64,000 nt of DNA from Caballeronia insecticola (GTDB lineage: Bacteria > Pseudomonadota > Gammaproteobacteria > Burkholderiales > Burkholderiaceae): positions 124,001 through 188,000 of the forward strand of contig NC_021294.1 of the NCBI RefSeq assembly GCF_000402035.1, in the 5' to 3' direction. Under the pieces are notes generated by a model. It saw only the letters and a program-made list of their open reading frames with translations. It searched no databases and was not told the DNA's origin. Numbering within the stretch: position 1 is the stretch's first letter; each line of letters begins with the position of its first letter. Shown piece by piece: positions 47,250 through 55,260 of this stretch. Position numbers and translations under genes: made by a program.

Positions 47250-48113
47250 ATGAACACAGCATGGTCCAACATTCGCGGGATGGCGCTCGCGAGCCTCTTG
47301 GCCACGGCGCTCGCGCCCTATGTTGCGCAAGCGGCGCAGCCCGACGACGACCCGGCCAAAAATCCGCGCTGGCTCGACTTCAAGGAAGGCACGTTCAAGG
47401 GACGCACGATCGATCCGCACGGCGATGCGGTCATCAAGCTCGATGCACCCGCGCGCGCCGCCGACGCCTCCGTCGTGCCCATCGCGATCAATGCGCAGTT
47501 TCCGCAAAGCAGCGCGCATTACATCAAGAAGGTTTATCTCTTCATCGACGAGAATCCCGAGCCTTATGCAGGCTCGTTCGAGTTCTCGCCGGAGTCGGGA
47601 CTTGCGACCATCGAGACACGCGTGCGGGTGGAGGACTACACCTTCATGCGCGTGGTTGCGGAAACGAACGACGGACACCTGTATAGCGCGATTCGTTTCG
47701 TGAAGGCATCGGGCGGCTGCTCCGCGCCCGCCGACAAGGACGAAGACGCGGCCGAGCGTTCGGCCGGGCAAGTGCGCCTGCAAACGGACGGTCAGGCAGT
47801 AAGCGGCAAGCCCGAACTCGCGCAGGTGATGGTGCGCCACCCGAACCGCACCGGCATGGCGATGAATCAGGTCACGCGCAATTATGCGACCGCCTACTTC
47901 ATCCGCAAGATCGAAGTGACTTACGCCGACAAGCCGGTGATGATCGCGAACGTCAACTTTTCGATCAGCGAGAACCCGAACTTCCGCTTCTACTTCGTCC
48001 CGAGCGGCAGCGGTGAACTGAAGGCGCATATCGAGGACACGAAGAACAAGCGCTTCGATGGCGCGGTGGCGGTCGACGCGCGGCCCGGCGCGCAGACATC
48101 GGCGATGAAATGA
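47250..48113 (+). CDS. SoxYZ-like carrier protein of the quinoprotein set
   Basis: A 287-residue periplasmic protein, signal peptide about 1-29. The first half is SoxY-like and ends in KASGGCSAP (C157), recalling the carrier Cys of SoxY; the second half is SoxZ-like (MVRHPNRTGM, FIRKIEVTYADKPVMIANVN). The two are fused, as in quinoprotein-associated SoxYZ carriers. It may carry a covalent intermediate, inferred. GGAGGGAC precedes ATG 47250; the stop overlaps the next gene (ATGA). Confidence 0.87.
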   Translation: MNTAWSNIRGMALASLLATALAPYVAQAAQPDDDPAKNPRWLDFKEGTFKGRTIDPHGDAVIKLDAPARAADASVVPIAINAQFPQSSAHYIKKVYLFIDENPEPYAGSFEFSPESGLATIETRVRVEDYTFMRVVAETNDGHLYSAIRFVKASGGCSAPADKDEDAAERSAGQVRLQTDGQAVSGKPELAQVMVRHPNRTGMAMNQVTRNYATAYFIRKIEVTYADKPVMIANVNFSISENPNFRFYFVPSGSGELKAHIEDTKNKRFDGAVAVDARPGAQTSAMK

Positions 48114-49042
48114 CGCGGGGCTGCCTGCGAGCACTCCTGTGCGTGCTGCTTCTCGCGGCCAGCGGTTTCGCCCACGCCGTGTTGAGCGGCATGCCCGCAC
48201 CGGTCGCGATCGCGCCGGGCGTGTATGCGTTGATCGGCGACAACGACGCGGTCGCGCCTGCGAATCACGGCATCGTGGCGAACAACGGCTTTATCGTCGG
48301 GACGGATGGCGTGACGGTGATTGATACTGGCTCGTCATACCGCTATGGCCGCGCGATGATCGAAGCGATCCGCAAGGTGACGCCGTTGCCGGTGAAGCTC
48401 GTCATCATCACGCATCAGGCGCCCGAGTTCGTGTTCGGCGCGGCCGCGTTCCGCGATGAAGGCGTGCCGATTCTTGCGCACGCGCGCGCAGCGCAATTGA
48501 TTCGCGAACGCTGTTCGATCTGTCTCGCGAATCTGCGCAAGACGCTCGGCGAAGATGAGATGGCGGGCTCGCGCGTGACCGTGCCTGATCAGACCATCAA
48601 CGGCACCACGGAAATCGAAAGCGGCGGGCGCAAGCTGCAACTGTTGCATTTCGGACCGGCAAGCACGCCGGGCGATCTTGCCATTCTCGACACGCAGACC
48701 GGTGTGCTCTTCGCGGGCGGACTTGTCTCGAACGGACGCATTCCCGAGTTGCGCAACGAGCAGATTTCCGGCTGGCTTGCCGCGCTGGAGAACCTGCGCG
48801 CGCTCGATCTCAAGACCGTGGTGCCCGGCTTCGGCGCGCCCTTGCGCGGCGAGGACATCATGCAGACGGGCGTCTATCTGCGCGAACTCGATGCATCGGT
48901 GAAGCGTGCGTACAAGAACGGCCTCGGACTGACCGAAGCGATGCATACGGTACAGGTGCCCGCGTTCACGAACTACAAGATCTATTCGATCGCGCAGCCG
49001 CAGAACGTGCAGCGCATCTATCTGCAACTGGAAAAGCAGTGA
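48110..49042 (+). CDS. Quinoprotein relay metallo-hydrolase-like protein, metal site lost
   Basis: A 310-residue periplasmic protein, signal peptide about 1-23, with the same fold as the gene at 46292 (APGVYALIGDNDAVAPANHG). The metal motif is replaced: IITHQAPEFVFGAAAF keeps only the first His of H-x-H-x-D-H, PASTPGDLAI lacks the His of the HT-GD strand, and VVPGFGAPL replaces the usual G-H-G. It therefore probably does not bind two zinc ions and may be a structural or substrate-binding partner. Confidence 0.82.
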   Translation: MTRGCLRALLCVLLLAASGFAHAVLSGMPAPVAIAPGVYALIGDNDAVAPANHGIVANNGFIVGTDGVTVIDTGSSYRYGRAMIEAIRKVTPLPVKLVIITHQAPEFVFGAAAFRDEGVPILAHARAAQLIRERCSICLANLRKTLGEDEMAGSRVTVPDQTINGTTEIESGGRKLQLLHFGPASTPGDLAILDTQTGVLFAGGLVSNGRIPELRNEQISGWLAALENLRALDLKTVVPGFGAPLRGEDIMQTGVYLRELDASVKRAYKNGLGLTEAMHTVQVPAFTNYKIYSIAQPQNVQRIYLQLEKQ

Positions 49043-49075
49043 CTTGACGCCGTACAACCAACAGGAGACACGACG

Positions 49076-49384
49076 ATGGCCCATCTCATAGCGCTCTACA
49101 AGAACCCGACCGACACGAAGGCATTCGACGATTACTACGCATCCACTCATGCGCCGCTCGCGAAGACCCTGCCGGGGCTGCGAAGCTATGAGATCAGTGC
49201 GGGGCCGGTGGCCGTCGCATCGGGCGATTCACCCTATCATCTCGTTGCGCTGCTGAAGTTCGATTCGCTCGAAGCGATCAAGACCGCGCTCGGCTCGCCC
49301 GAAGGCCAGAAGACGGCAGCCGATCTCGCTAACTTCGCGCAGGCAGGCGTCGAGTTGCTGATGTTCGATACCAAGCAAGCCTGA
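49076..49384 (+). CDS. EthD-family small protein
   Basis: A 102-residue dimeric alpha-beta barrel protein. MAHLIALYKNPTDTKAFDDY and YASTHAPLAKTLPGLRSYEI are EthD marks. EthD-like proteins accompany oxidative degradation genes; the activity here is unknown. The ribosome site is AGGAG. It is the last gene of the xox string, 33 bases after the previous one, followed by a hairpin. Confidence 0.82.
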   Translation: MAHLIALYKNPTDTKAFDDYYASTHAPLAKTLPGLRSYEISAGPVAVASGDSPYHLVALLKFDSLEAIKTALGSPEGQKTAADLANFAQAGVELLMFDTKQA

Positions 49385-49397
49385 ACGCCATCTACGC

Positions 49398-49425
49398 CTT
49401 CGAGGACGCACGCGCGTCTTCGAAG
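49398..49425 (+). terminator. Hairpin at end of the xox string
   Basis: CTTCGAGGACGC pairs with GCGTCTTCGAAG (one G-U) around the loop ACGC, 14 bases after the EthD stop. The following sequence (CGCCTCGTCATTCTT) is only weakly T-rich, so it is a likely but not ideal terminator. Confidence 0.5.
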
Positions 49426-49500
49426 CGCCTCGTCATTCTTCAGTCGATGTCCCGCTCCCGGCAAGACCCGCATCCCCGTATGGAGATACCGCGCGGTTTT

Positions 49501-49543
49501 GTATCTATCGATATATAATCTGTTTTGTATCGAACGATATAAA
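49501..49543 (+). promoter_or_regulatory. Twin operator and promoter of the TetR gene
   Basis: GTATCTATCGATATA (49501-49515) and GTATCGAACGATATA (49527-49541) are two imperfect copies of one site, 26 bases apart. TATAAT at 49514-49519 lies between them and could be the -10 box. The layout suggests autorepression by the TetR protein that starts at 49576. Confidence 0.7.
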
Positions 49544-49575
49544 ACATCGGTATTCCGATTCGATGGAGCGAGATC

Positions 49576-50190
49576 ATGGCGCGACCGCGCAATTTCGACG
49601 AGGACAGCGTGCTCGATGCTGTTGCCGACGCGTTCTGGACACACGGCTACGACGGCGTGTCCACGCGCGACCTCGTGCAGTACACGGGCTTGACGCAACC
49701 GAGCCTCTATAACGCTTTCGGCGACAAACGCGCGCTGTTTTTGCGCGCGCTCGATCACTATCTCGAACACACGTTGCGCGAGCGCATTCAACGGCTCGAA
49801 TCGTCGCTGACGCCGTCCCGCGCTATCACCGCGTTCTTCCGCGAGGTTATCGAACGCTCGCTGTCCGACGAGCATCGGCGCGGCTGCATGCTGGTGAACG
49901 CGGCGCTCGGCGTGTCGCACGAGGACGAAGCGTTTCGCGAACTCATCGCGGAAGAGATGTCGCTGATGCGTGCGTTCTTCGAACGTTGCATGAAGGCGGG
50001 CCTGAAGAGCGGCGACATCGAACGCGTCATGTCCGCCGATGCCGCCGCGACCAGTCTGCTGGCCGTGCTTCTCGGCGTGCGCGTGCTCGCGCGCGTCGAT
50101 CCCAAACCTGCGTTGCTGAGCGGCGCAGTCGCCCCGACGCTCGCCATGCTGAAGCTGCCGCCATTGGGCTCGTTTGCGGGCAAGCGCTAA
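49576..50190 (+). CDS. TetR/AcrR-family repressor
   Basis: A 204-residue regulator. The helix-turn-helix is in the first 50 residues (VLDAVADAFWTHGYDGVSTR, then DLVQYTGLTQPSLYNAFGDK). The C-terminal part is helical with CMLVNAALG (a TetR_C-type ligand domain). It is preceded by twin operator copies and followed 66 bases later by an MFS transporter, which is its probable target. The ligand is unknown. Confidence 0.9.
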   Translation: MARPRNFDEDSVLDAVADAFWTHGYDGVSTRDLVQYTGLTQPSLYNAFGDKRALFLRALDHYLEHTLRERIQRLESSLTPSRAITAFFREVIERSLSDEHRRGCMLVNAALGVSHEDEAFRELIAEEMSLMRAFFERCMKAGLKSGDIERVMSADAAATSLLAVLLGVRVLARVDPKPALLSGAVAPTLAMLKLPPLGSFAGKR

Positions 50191-50256
50191 GCCTCGATCC
50201 TCACAATCCGTTATCCGGCCGCGTGCAATTGCACCCGGCCGCATGGAGTCGTTTTT

Positions 50257-51489
50257 ATGTCAGATCAAACGATATCGGCCGTGCGCGCCGATCAACCTTC
50301 TTCACTCGATGCGCGCGCGCTGTTCGCGATACTGGCGGGCTTCTGCGCGAGCCTGGTCGCGATCGGACTCGCGCGCTTCGCTTATACGCCGCTGATTCCG
50401 CCGCTGATCGAGGCGCACTGGTTCACGTCGTCGCAGGCAGTGACGCTCGGCGCCGCCAATTTCGCGGGCTATTTCGCGGGCGCGGTTTTTGGCCGCGCGA
50501 TTGCGAACATGCTCACGAACCGCCACGCGCTGCGTCTTTTGATGGCGATCGTGACGGCCGCGTTCTTCGGCTGCGCGTTTCCGTTATCGATCACATGGTT
50601 CTTTGCGTGGCGCTTTTTGTCGGGGCTGTCGGGCGGCGCGATCATGGTGCTCGTCGCGACGACGATCCTGCCTCACATGCCGCCCGCACGGCGCGGCTTT
50701 GCAAGCGGCATGATTTTCGTCGGGCTGGGCTTCGGCATTGCGGCATCAGGTACGTTGATTCCGAAGCTGCTGCATTACGGCTTGCACGATACGTGGATCG
50801 GTCTCGGCGTGTTCTCGCTCGTCCTGACCGCGCTCGCGTGGTTCGGCTGGCCCGCTGCGAATCCGCCGGCAGTCACGGTGTCATCCGCAACGACGCATGC
50901 AAGCCAGCTTGGCGGCGCGCGTCTGCGATTGCTGTACGCGCAGTATGCGGCGAATGCGCTCGGCCTCGTGCCTGTGATGATTCTGCTCGTCGATTGCATC
51001 GCGCGAGGCTATGGGCGCGGCGCCGATGTGGGCGCGAGTTACTGGGTGCTGTATGGCATCGCGGCGGTCTTCGGGCCGCTCATTTGCGGCAATGCGGGCG
51101 ATCGCATCGGCTTCGGCATGGCCTATCGTTTCGTGCTTCTGTTGCAGGCGTGCGCGGCGGTGTTGCTGGCGTTGTCGGCGAATGCCTATGCGATCGGCGT
51201 GGCGACCGTCGCGCTCGGTGTTTCAACGACGGGTATCGTGCCGCTCGCGCTCGGTCGCGTGCACGAACTCCTGCCGCACGATCACACGGAGCAGCGCGCG
51301 GCGTGGAGCCGGGCGACATCGGCGTTTGCATTGTGTCAGGCGCTTGCGGGTTATGGCTATTCGTTCCTGTTCTCGCATACGCATAACAACTACGCGCTGA
51401 TTTTCGCGTGCGGGGCGTTTGCGTTGGCGATGGCGTTCATGGCGGATCTTGTTGTGAATCGCAAGGGTAGAGCGTACATGGTTAGCTAG
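50257..51489 (+). CDS. MFS transporter, YbfB/YjiJ family
   Basis: A 410-residue inner-membrane protein with about 12 hydrophobic segments. It starts after a short tail with LFAILAGFCASLVAIGLARF, then AYTPLIPPLIEAHWF, typical of YbfB/YjiJ proteins. The MFS loop is FAWRFLSGLSGGAIMVLVAT. Substrate is unknown. Control by the upstream TetR gene is likely. Confidence 0.88.
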   Translation: MSDQTISAVRADQPSSLDARALFAILAGFCASLVAIGLARFAYTPLIPPLIEAHWFTSSQAVTLGAANFAGYFAGAVFGRAIANMLTNRHALRLLMAIVTAAFFGCAFPLSITWFFAWRFLSGLSGGAIMVLVATTILPHMPPARRGFASGMIFVGLGFGIAASGTLIPKLLHYGLHDTWIGLGVFSLVLTALAWFGWPAANPPAVTVSSATTHASQLGGARLRLLYAQYAANALGLVPVMILLVDCIARGYGRGADVGASYWVLYGIAAVFGPLICGNAGDRIGFGMAYRFVLLLQACAAVLLALSANAYAIGVATVALGVSTTGIVPLALGRVHELLPHDHTEQRAAWSRATSAFALCQALAGYGYSFLFSHTHNNYALIFACGAFALAMAFMADLVVNRKGRAYMVS

Positions 51490-52062
51490 CCCTCTCGCGT
51501 TGCAATCGCACATGAAGCCGGCGATAACCTTAGCAACGCCCTTGCGCTGGAATGGCCATCATCCGGCATGGCGGTACCTCTTCATCGACTCGGCGGGGCG
51601 GTTCATGCTGAAACAGCGAATGTGAAATCGCGACCACCGCAGGCTCCGGCAACACCCTTGGCGCGCTCAATTGTCAATAACCCGACGCTTCGCGTTTGGC
51701 TTGGGCGCTAACTACGTTCGCAATAGCAGTGCCAGTAAGCACCACGCTGTCTAGCGTCGACTTTTGGAACATATACTTAGAAATAGTTGGAAAAGTGATA
51801 AATGGGCTTAGGAAAAGGACGAAAAACAAATGGAAGTTATAGGATAACTAACTGAATCTAAATAGGTCGAGCCGAAGCGGGATAAATTCTTGCCTCCATG
51901 CAGGGCTTTTGTAAGCCAAAATAAACCTACATTGGCCCCATTCTGGATACGCCGACGCTTGCAGGAACAGTAGGCTGCGTCTCTGAACAGGGTTGTTTTA
52001 ATGTGGTCGTTGCGCAAACGGCTTGAGTCTTTCCTCGATTCACCAGCTTAAAAACATAATCT
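51490..52062. other. Non-coding, lower-GC stretch
   Basis: A 573-base gap. The right half (about 51760-52060) is clearly richer in A and T than the rest of the window. No credible gene, tRNA or long repeat was recognised. It presumably contains the promoter of the following lipoprotein gene; no specific element is named. Confidence 0.5.
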
Positions 52063-52656
52063 ATGAACAACAAGAAGCACCTGATTGCTGTCCTGTCTGC
52101 GGTCTCATTTTTGTCCGGTTGTGCCGGCACCGACTTCGTGCGGCCGGAAGCGGGACAACTGCAAGTGGGAAGATCGACTGCGACGGATTTGGAGTCGAAA
52201 ATGGGCAAGCCCTATCAGAACGGCGAGCTCACAAAAAATGGCCAGATCGTCAAGCTCAAGAAATACGCTTATGCCAGCACGAGTGGCGAAGCGGTGAAAA
52301 GCGGGGTTACACCAGCTCGTGCGATGAACTTCGCCTTGTTCAACGATACGCTAGTCGGAGACGAGTTCATCAGTTCATTCAAGTCGGACTCCACTGACTT
52401 CGATGAGTCGAAGGTGAGTTCGATCGTCAAAGGCAAAACGACGCGACATGAAGTGATTTCGACGTTTGGAAACCCGGGCGGCCACGCTGTCTATCCGCTG
52501 ATCAAGAACAAGGGGGACGATGCGCTGATCTATAGCTACACGCAGGTTTCCGGTTCGGCGTTCAGCCTTAAGATCTACAGCAAGCAGCTTATCGTGGCGT
52601 TCAACGACAAGGGTCTGGTAAGCGACGTCGAGTTCACGTCGAGCGGCGATAAATAA
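52063..52656 (+). CDS. Lipoprotein with BamE/SmpA-like repeats
   Basis: A 197-residue lipoprotein: signal MNNKKHLIAVLSAVSFLSGC, lipobox LSGC with the lipidated Cys at 20. Two related halves are seen: LQVGRSTATDLESKMGKPYQ and IVKGKTTRHEVISTFGNPGG, both of the BamE/SmpA type (G-x-T/S...FG/MG-x-P). Lower GC than its neighbours suggests transfer. Function unknown, probably envelope related. Confidence 0.82.
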   Translation: MNNKKHLIAVLSAVSFLSGCAGTDFVRPEAGQLQVGRSTATDLESKMGKPYQNGELTKNGQIVKLKKYAYASTSGEAVKSGVTPARAMNFALFNDTLVGDEFISSFKSDSTDFDESKVSSIVKGKTTRHEVISTFGNPGGHAVYPLIKNKGDDALIYSYTQVSGSAFSLKIYSKQLIVAFNDKGLVSDVEFTSSGDK

Positions 52657-52696
52657 ATTTAGCGTGATAGCGCCGTGCTCCCGGTGCAATTTCCGT

Positions 52697-52721
52697 CAGA
52701 CGGGCTTCTCTGGCCCGTCTG
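52697..52721. terminator. Perfect hairpin after lipoprotein gene
   Basis: CAGACGGGC and GCCCGTCTG form a nine-pair stem with loop TTCTCTG, 41 bases after the lipoprotein stop. No T-tract. It may serve as a bidirectional stop between this gene and the convergent Pr6Pr gene. Nothing else is seen in 52657-52897. Confidence 0.5.
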
Positions 52722-52897
52722 CGTAACCTAAAAGTCGTCAGGGACACTCGGAGACGGTAAGGGGTATGCAGGCGCACGAATAGATTCAATCCCTTCGTCT
52801 GTCAAAGACTTGATGCATCCAGGATGCCCCGTTCGTTTCACGCTCACTTCGTCAGCGCATGCACGCAGTGTGGCCCGATACGGTTGTGATCGGCCAC

Positions 52898-53641
52898 CTA
52901 CTCAGCGCCCCCAGAAGACGAATCCCCCGCCTCATCCTCCGGATCACTCACATCCAGATCTTCGCGCCGATGGTTGATCACAAGAAACACGCTCATCAAC
53001 ACGATAAACGCGACGACGAGCATCGCCGCATTCAGCAGTACGCGCTCATAGCCGAGTTCGCTGACATTGATGAACGGATAAGGATAAAAGTCGGACAGTC
53101 TCCCGCGCCATAACGTGATGCAAAGATAAGACAGCGGATAGACGAGCCAGAGCGCACATCGTCGCCATGACAGATGAAAGCGCGGCACGAACAAAAACCA
53201 GTACAAGGCCGCGAGCGCAGGCACCACCGTATGCAGCGACTCGTTGACGAGCGCGCGATAGCCCGACGGCGTCCACAAATAGCGCAGCAACCCGTTATAC
53301 GCGATCCCGACGAACACGATATACACGACCACCGCCGTCACGACGGTCGGCCTGCGAAAGAATCGCGCGAGCGGGAAGGGCGCGCGCGTCGCGACGCACG
53401 TGAAGCACAGCGCGGTCAGCAGCACCGTGAGATTCGTCAGATAACTGGTCATCCGCGCAAGGCCGTCGAACACGGTGAAACCGCGATTGACCAGCCGCGC
53501 GATGGTGATATCGGTCTGCGCGGCGAACGCGAGCCACGCGATCATCGCGATGGCGGCCGCAACCGCAAGCGACGCCGTGCTCGGCGCGTGTAGCGGCAAC
53601 CCGGATTCTTGCCGCGACGATCGGGAAGATTCATTCGACAT
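52898..53641 (-). CDS. Pr6Pr-family membrane protein
   Basis: A 247-residue protein with six hydrophobic segments (about 25-40, 62-82, 100-120, 140-155, 172-185, 205-225), matching the FAR-17a/AIG1-like Pr6Pr architecture. YNGLLRYLWTPSGYRALVNE and SLHTVVPALAALYWFLFVPR are typical, including the H in the third segment. ATG 53641 was preferred; a GTG lies one codon upstream. Function unknown. Confidence 0.85.
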   Translation of the reverse strand: MSNESSRSSRQESGLPLHAPSTASLAVAAAIAMIAWLAFAAQTDITIARLVNRGFTVFDGLARMTSYLTNLTVLLTALCFTCVATRAPFPLARFFRRPTVVTAVVVYIVFVGIAYNGLLRYLWTPSGYRALVNESLHTVVPALAALYWFLFVPRFHLSWRRCALWLVYPLSYLCITLWRGRLSDFYPYPFINVSELGYERVLLNAAMLVVAFIVLMSVFLVINHRREDLDVSDPEDEAGDSSSGGAE

Positions 53642-53940
53642 CACGCCATTCTACGGGCGCGGCGATCCGGCCCCGCCAAGGCCAGCGCGCCCGCACAGCG
53701 CCCGCGCCGCACTCACACGCCGCGTGCGAAGCAGTGAGTTTCATTTTCCGTATCGCGAAATTGGGATTCGTCTCGTGTTCGTCTTATCTCGTAAACCCAA
53801 GAATACGTCCCCAGAGCAGTACCACCTTGGATCAAACAGGCGACGCGGACGGATAAACGGAAAGCCCTCGAACGAAGGCTTTCGTGGTGACCTGAGTTCA
53901 CCTCCCGCCGGCGAAGCATTACCGCTTTTCGGGAGCATTC
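53642..53940. other. Intergenic region before capsule operon
   Basis: About 300 bases upstream of tviB. No gene, JUMPstart/ops element (GGCGGTAG) or clear hairpin was recognised. GGGAGC lies six bases before the GTG start of tviB. Confidence 0.4.
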
Positions 53941-55221
53941 GTGGAAATCAGCAAGATCGCAGTGTGTGGCTTGGGTTATGTGGGTCTTCCCGTGGCAGTG
54001 GCATTCGCCCGCCGTTTCGATGTGGTCGGCTTCGATGTCGATCGTCGCCGTATCGACACGCTGCGTAGCGGCGAAGACTGGACCGGCGAAATCGAGCGCG
54101 ACGTGCTGAATGCATCGACGTTGCGCTACACCGACAACGCGTCGGATCTCTCCGAGTGCAATTTCTTCGTGGTGGCCGTGCCTACGCCCGTCGATGAAAA
54201 ATGCACGCCCGACTTCTCGCTCCTCGTGAGCGCGTGCAAGACGATCGGCCCCGTGTTGCGTCCGGGCAGCATCGTGGTATTTGAATCCACCGTGCATCCG
54301 GGCGCCACAGAAGAAATCTGCGGACCGGAACTCGAGAAGGCGTCGGGTCTGCGCGCGGGTATCGACTTCAAGCTCGGTTATAGCCCCGAGCGTATCAATC
54401 CGGGCGATCGCGAGCATCCGCTCGAAAAGATCGTGAAGATCGTATCCGGACAGGACGATGAAAGCGCGGACATCATTGCCGATGTGTACGGAAAGATCAT
54501 CGATGCGGGTGTGCATCGCGCGTCGTCGATCAAGGTAGCGGAAGCGGCCAAGGTGCTGGAGAACACGCAGCGCGACATCAACATCGCGCTGATGAACGAG
54601 ATGTCGAAGATCTGCGATCTGGTCGGCATTTCGACTTCGGAAGTGCTCAAGGCAGCCGGCACCAAGTGGAACTTTCTGCGCTTCTCGCCGGGTCTCGTCG
54701 GCGGGCACTGCATCGGCGTCGATCCGTACTATCTGACCTCGAAGGCGCAGGAACTCGGCTATCAGCCGGAAGTGATTCTCGCCGGCCGGCGCATCAACGA
54801 CGGCATGGCGGCACACGTCGCGTCGAAGCTGGTGCAGATGCTCGCGCGCAAGCACCGTCTCGGGCGTTCCACGCGTGTGGGCATCCTCGGCATGACCTTC
54901 AAGGAAGACGTGCCCGACATTCGCAATTCGAAAGTGGTCGATCTGTATCACGCGCTCGGCGACTACGGCATCGAGCCGATCGCCTTCGATCCGATGGCGG
55001 ATAAAAGCCAGATGGAGCACGAGTACGGCATCACGCTGGCCGACCGGTCCGAGTTGTCCAATCTCGACGTCGTGATTCTCGCGGTGCCGCATCGCGTGAT
55101 CCTGAAGACGTTCTGGAACGACCTTCCGCTCATGATCGCCGACGGCGGCATGGTCTGCGATCTGCGCTCCGCGCTCGACAGGTCACGCCTGCCGTCGCTC
55201 ATCGGCTACTGGGCACTGTAA
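53941..55221 (+). CDS. tviB: UDP-N-acetylglucosamine 6-dehydrogenase, TviB-type
   Basis: A 426-residue UDP-sugar dehydrogenase that would make UDP-GlcNAc uronic acid for a capsule. The NAD site is KIAVCGLGYVGLPVAVAFA; VFESTVHPGATEE, GYSPERINPGDREHPLEKI, KVAEAAKVLENTQRDINIA, GLVGGHCIGVDPYYL (catalytic Cys) and GMTFKEDVPDIRNSKVVDL follow. The WbpO/TviB subgroup is suggested by WTGEIERDVL and SGQDDE. The start codon is GTG. It heads the capsule operon. Confidence 0.92.
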   Translation: MEISKIAVCGLGYVGLPVAVAFARRFDVVGFDVDRRRIDTLRSGEDWTGEIERDVLNASTLRYTDNASDLSECNFFVVAVPTPVDEKCTPDFSLLVSACKTIGPVLRPGSIVVFESTVHPGATEEICGPELEKASGLRAGIDFKLGYSPERINPGDREHPLEKIVKIVSGQDDESADIIADVYGKIIDAGVHRASSIKVAEAAKVLENTQRDINIALMNEMSKICDLVGISTSEVLKAAGTKWNFLRFSPGLVGGHCIGVDPYYLTSKAQELGYQPEVILAGRRINDGMAAHVASKLVQMLARKHRLGRSTRVGILGMTFKEDVPDIRNSKVVDLYHALGDYGIEPIAFDPMADKSQMEHEYGITLADRSELSNLDVVILAVPHRVILKTFWNDLPLMIADGGMVCDLRSALDRSRLPSLIGYWAL

Positions 55222-55223
55222 GC

Positions 55224-55242
55224 CGTTTTTGCAGCAAAAACG
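55224..55242. repeat. Perfect palindrome after tviB
   Basis: CGTTTTTGC and GCAAAAACG are separated by a single A, giving a 19-base palindrome in the 39-base gap between tviB and the next gene. Its purpose is unclear: protein site or weak attenuator. Confidence 0.45.
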
Positions 55243-55260
55243 ATCAGCGGGGAGCATCGC

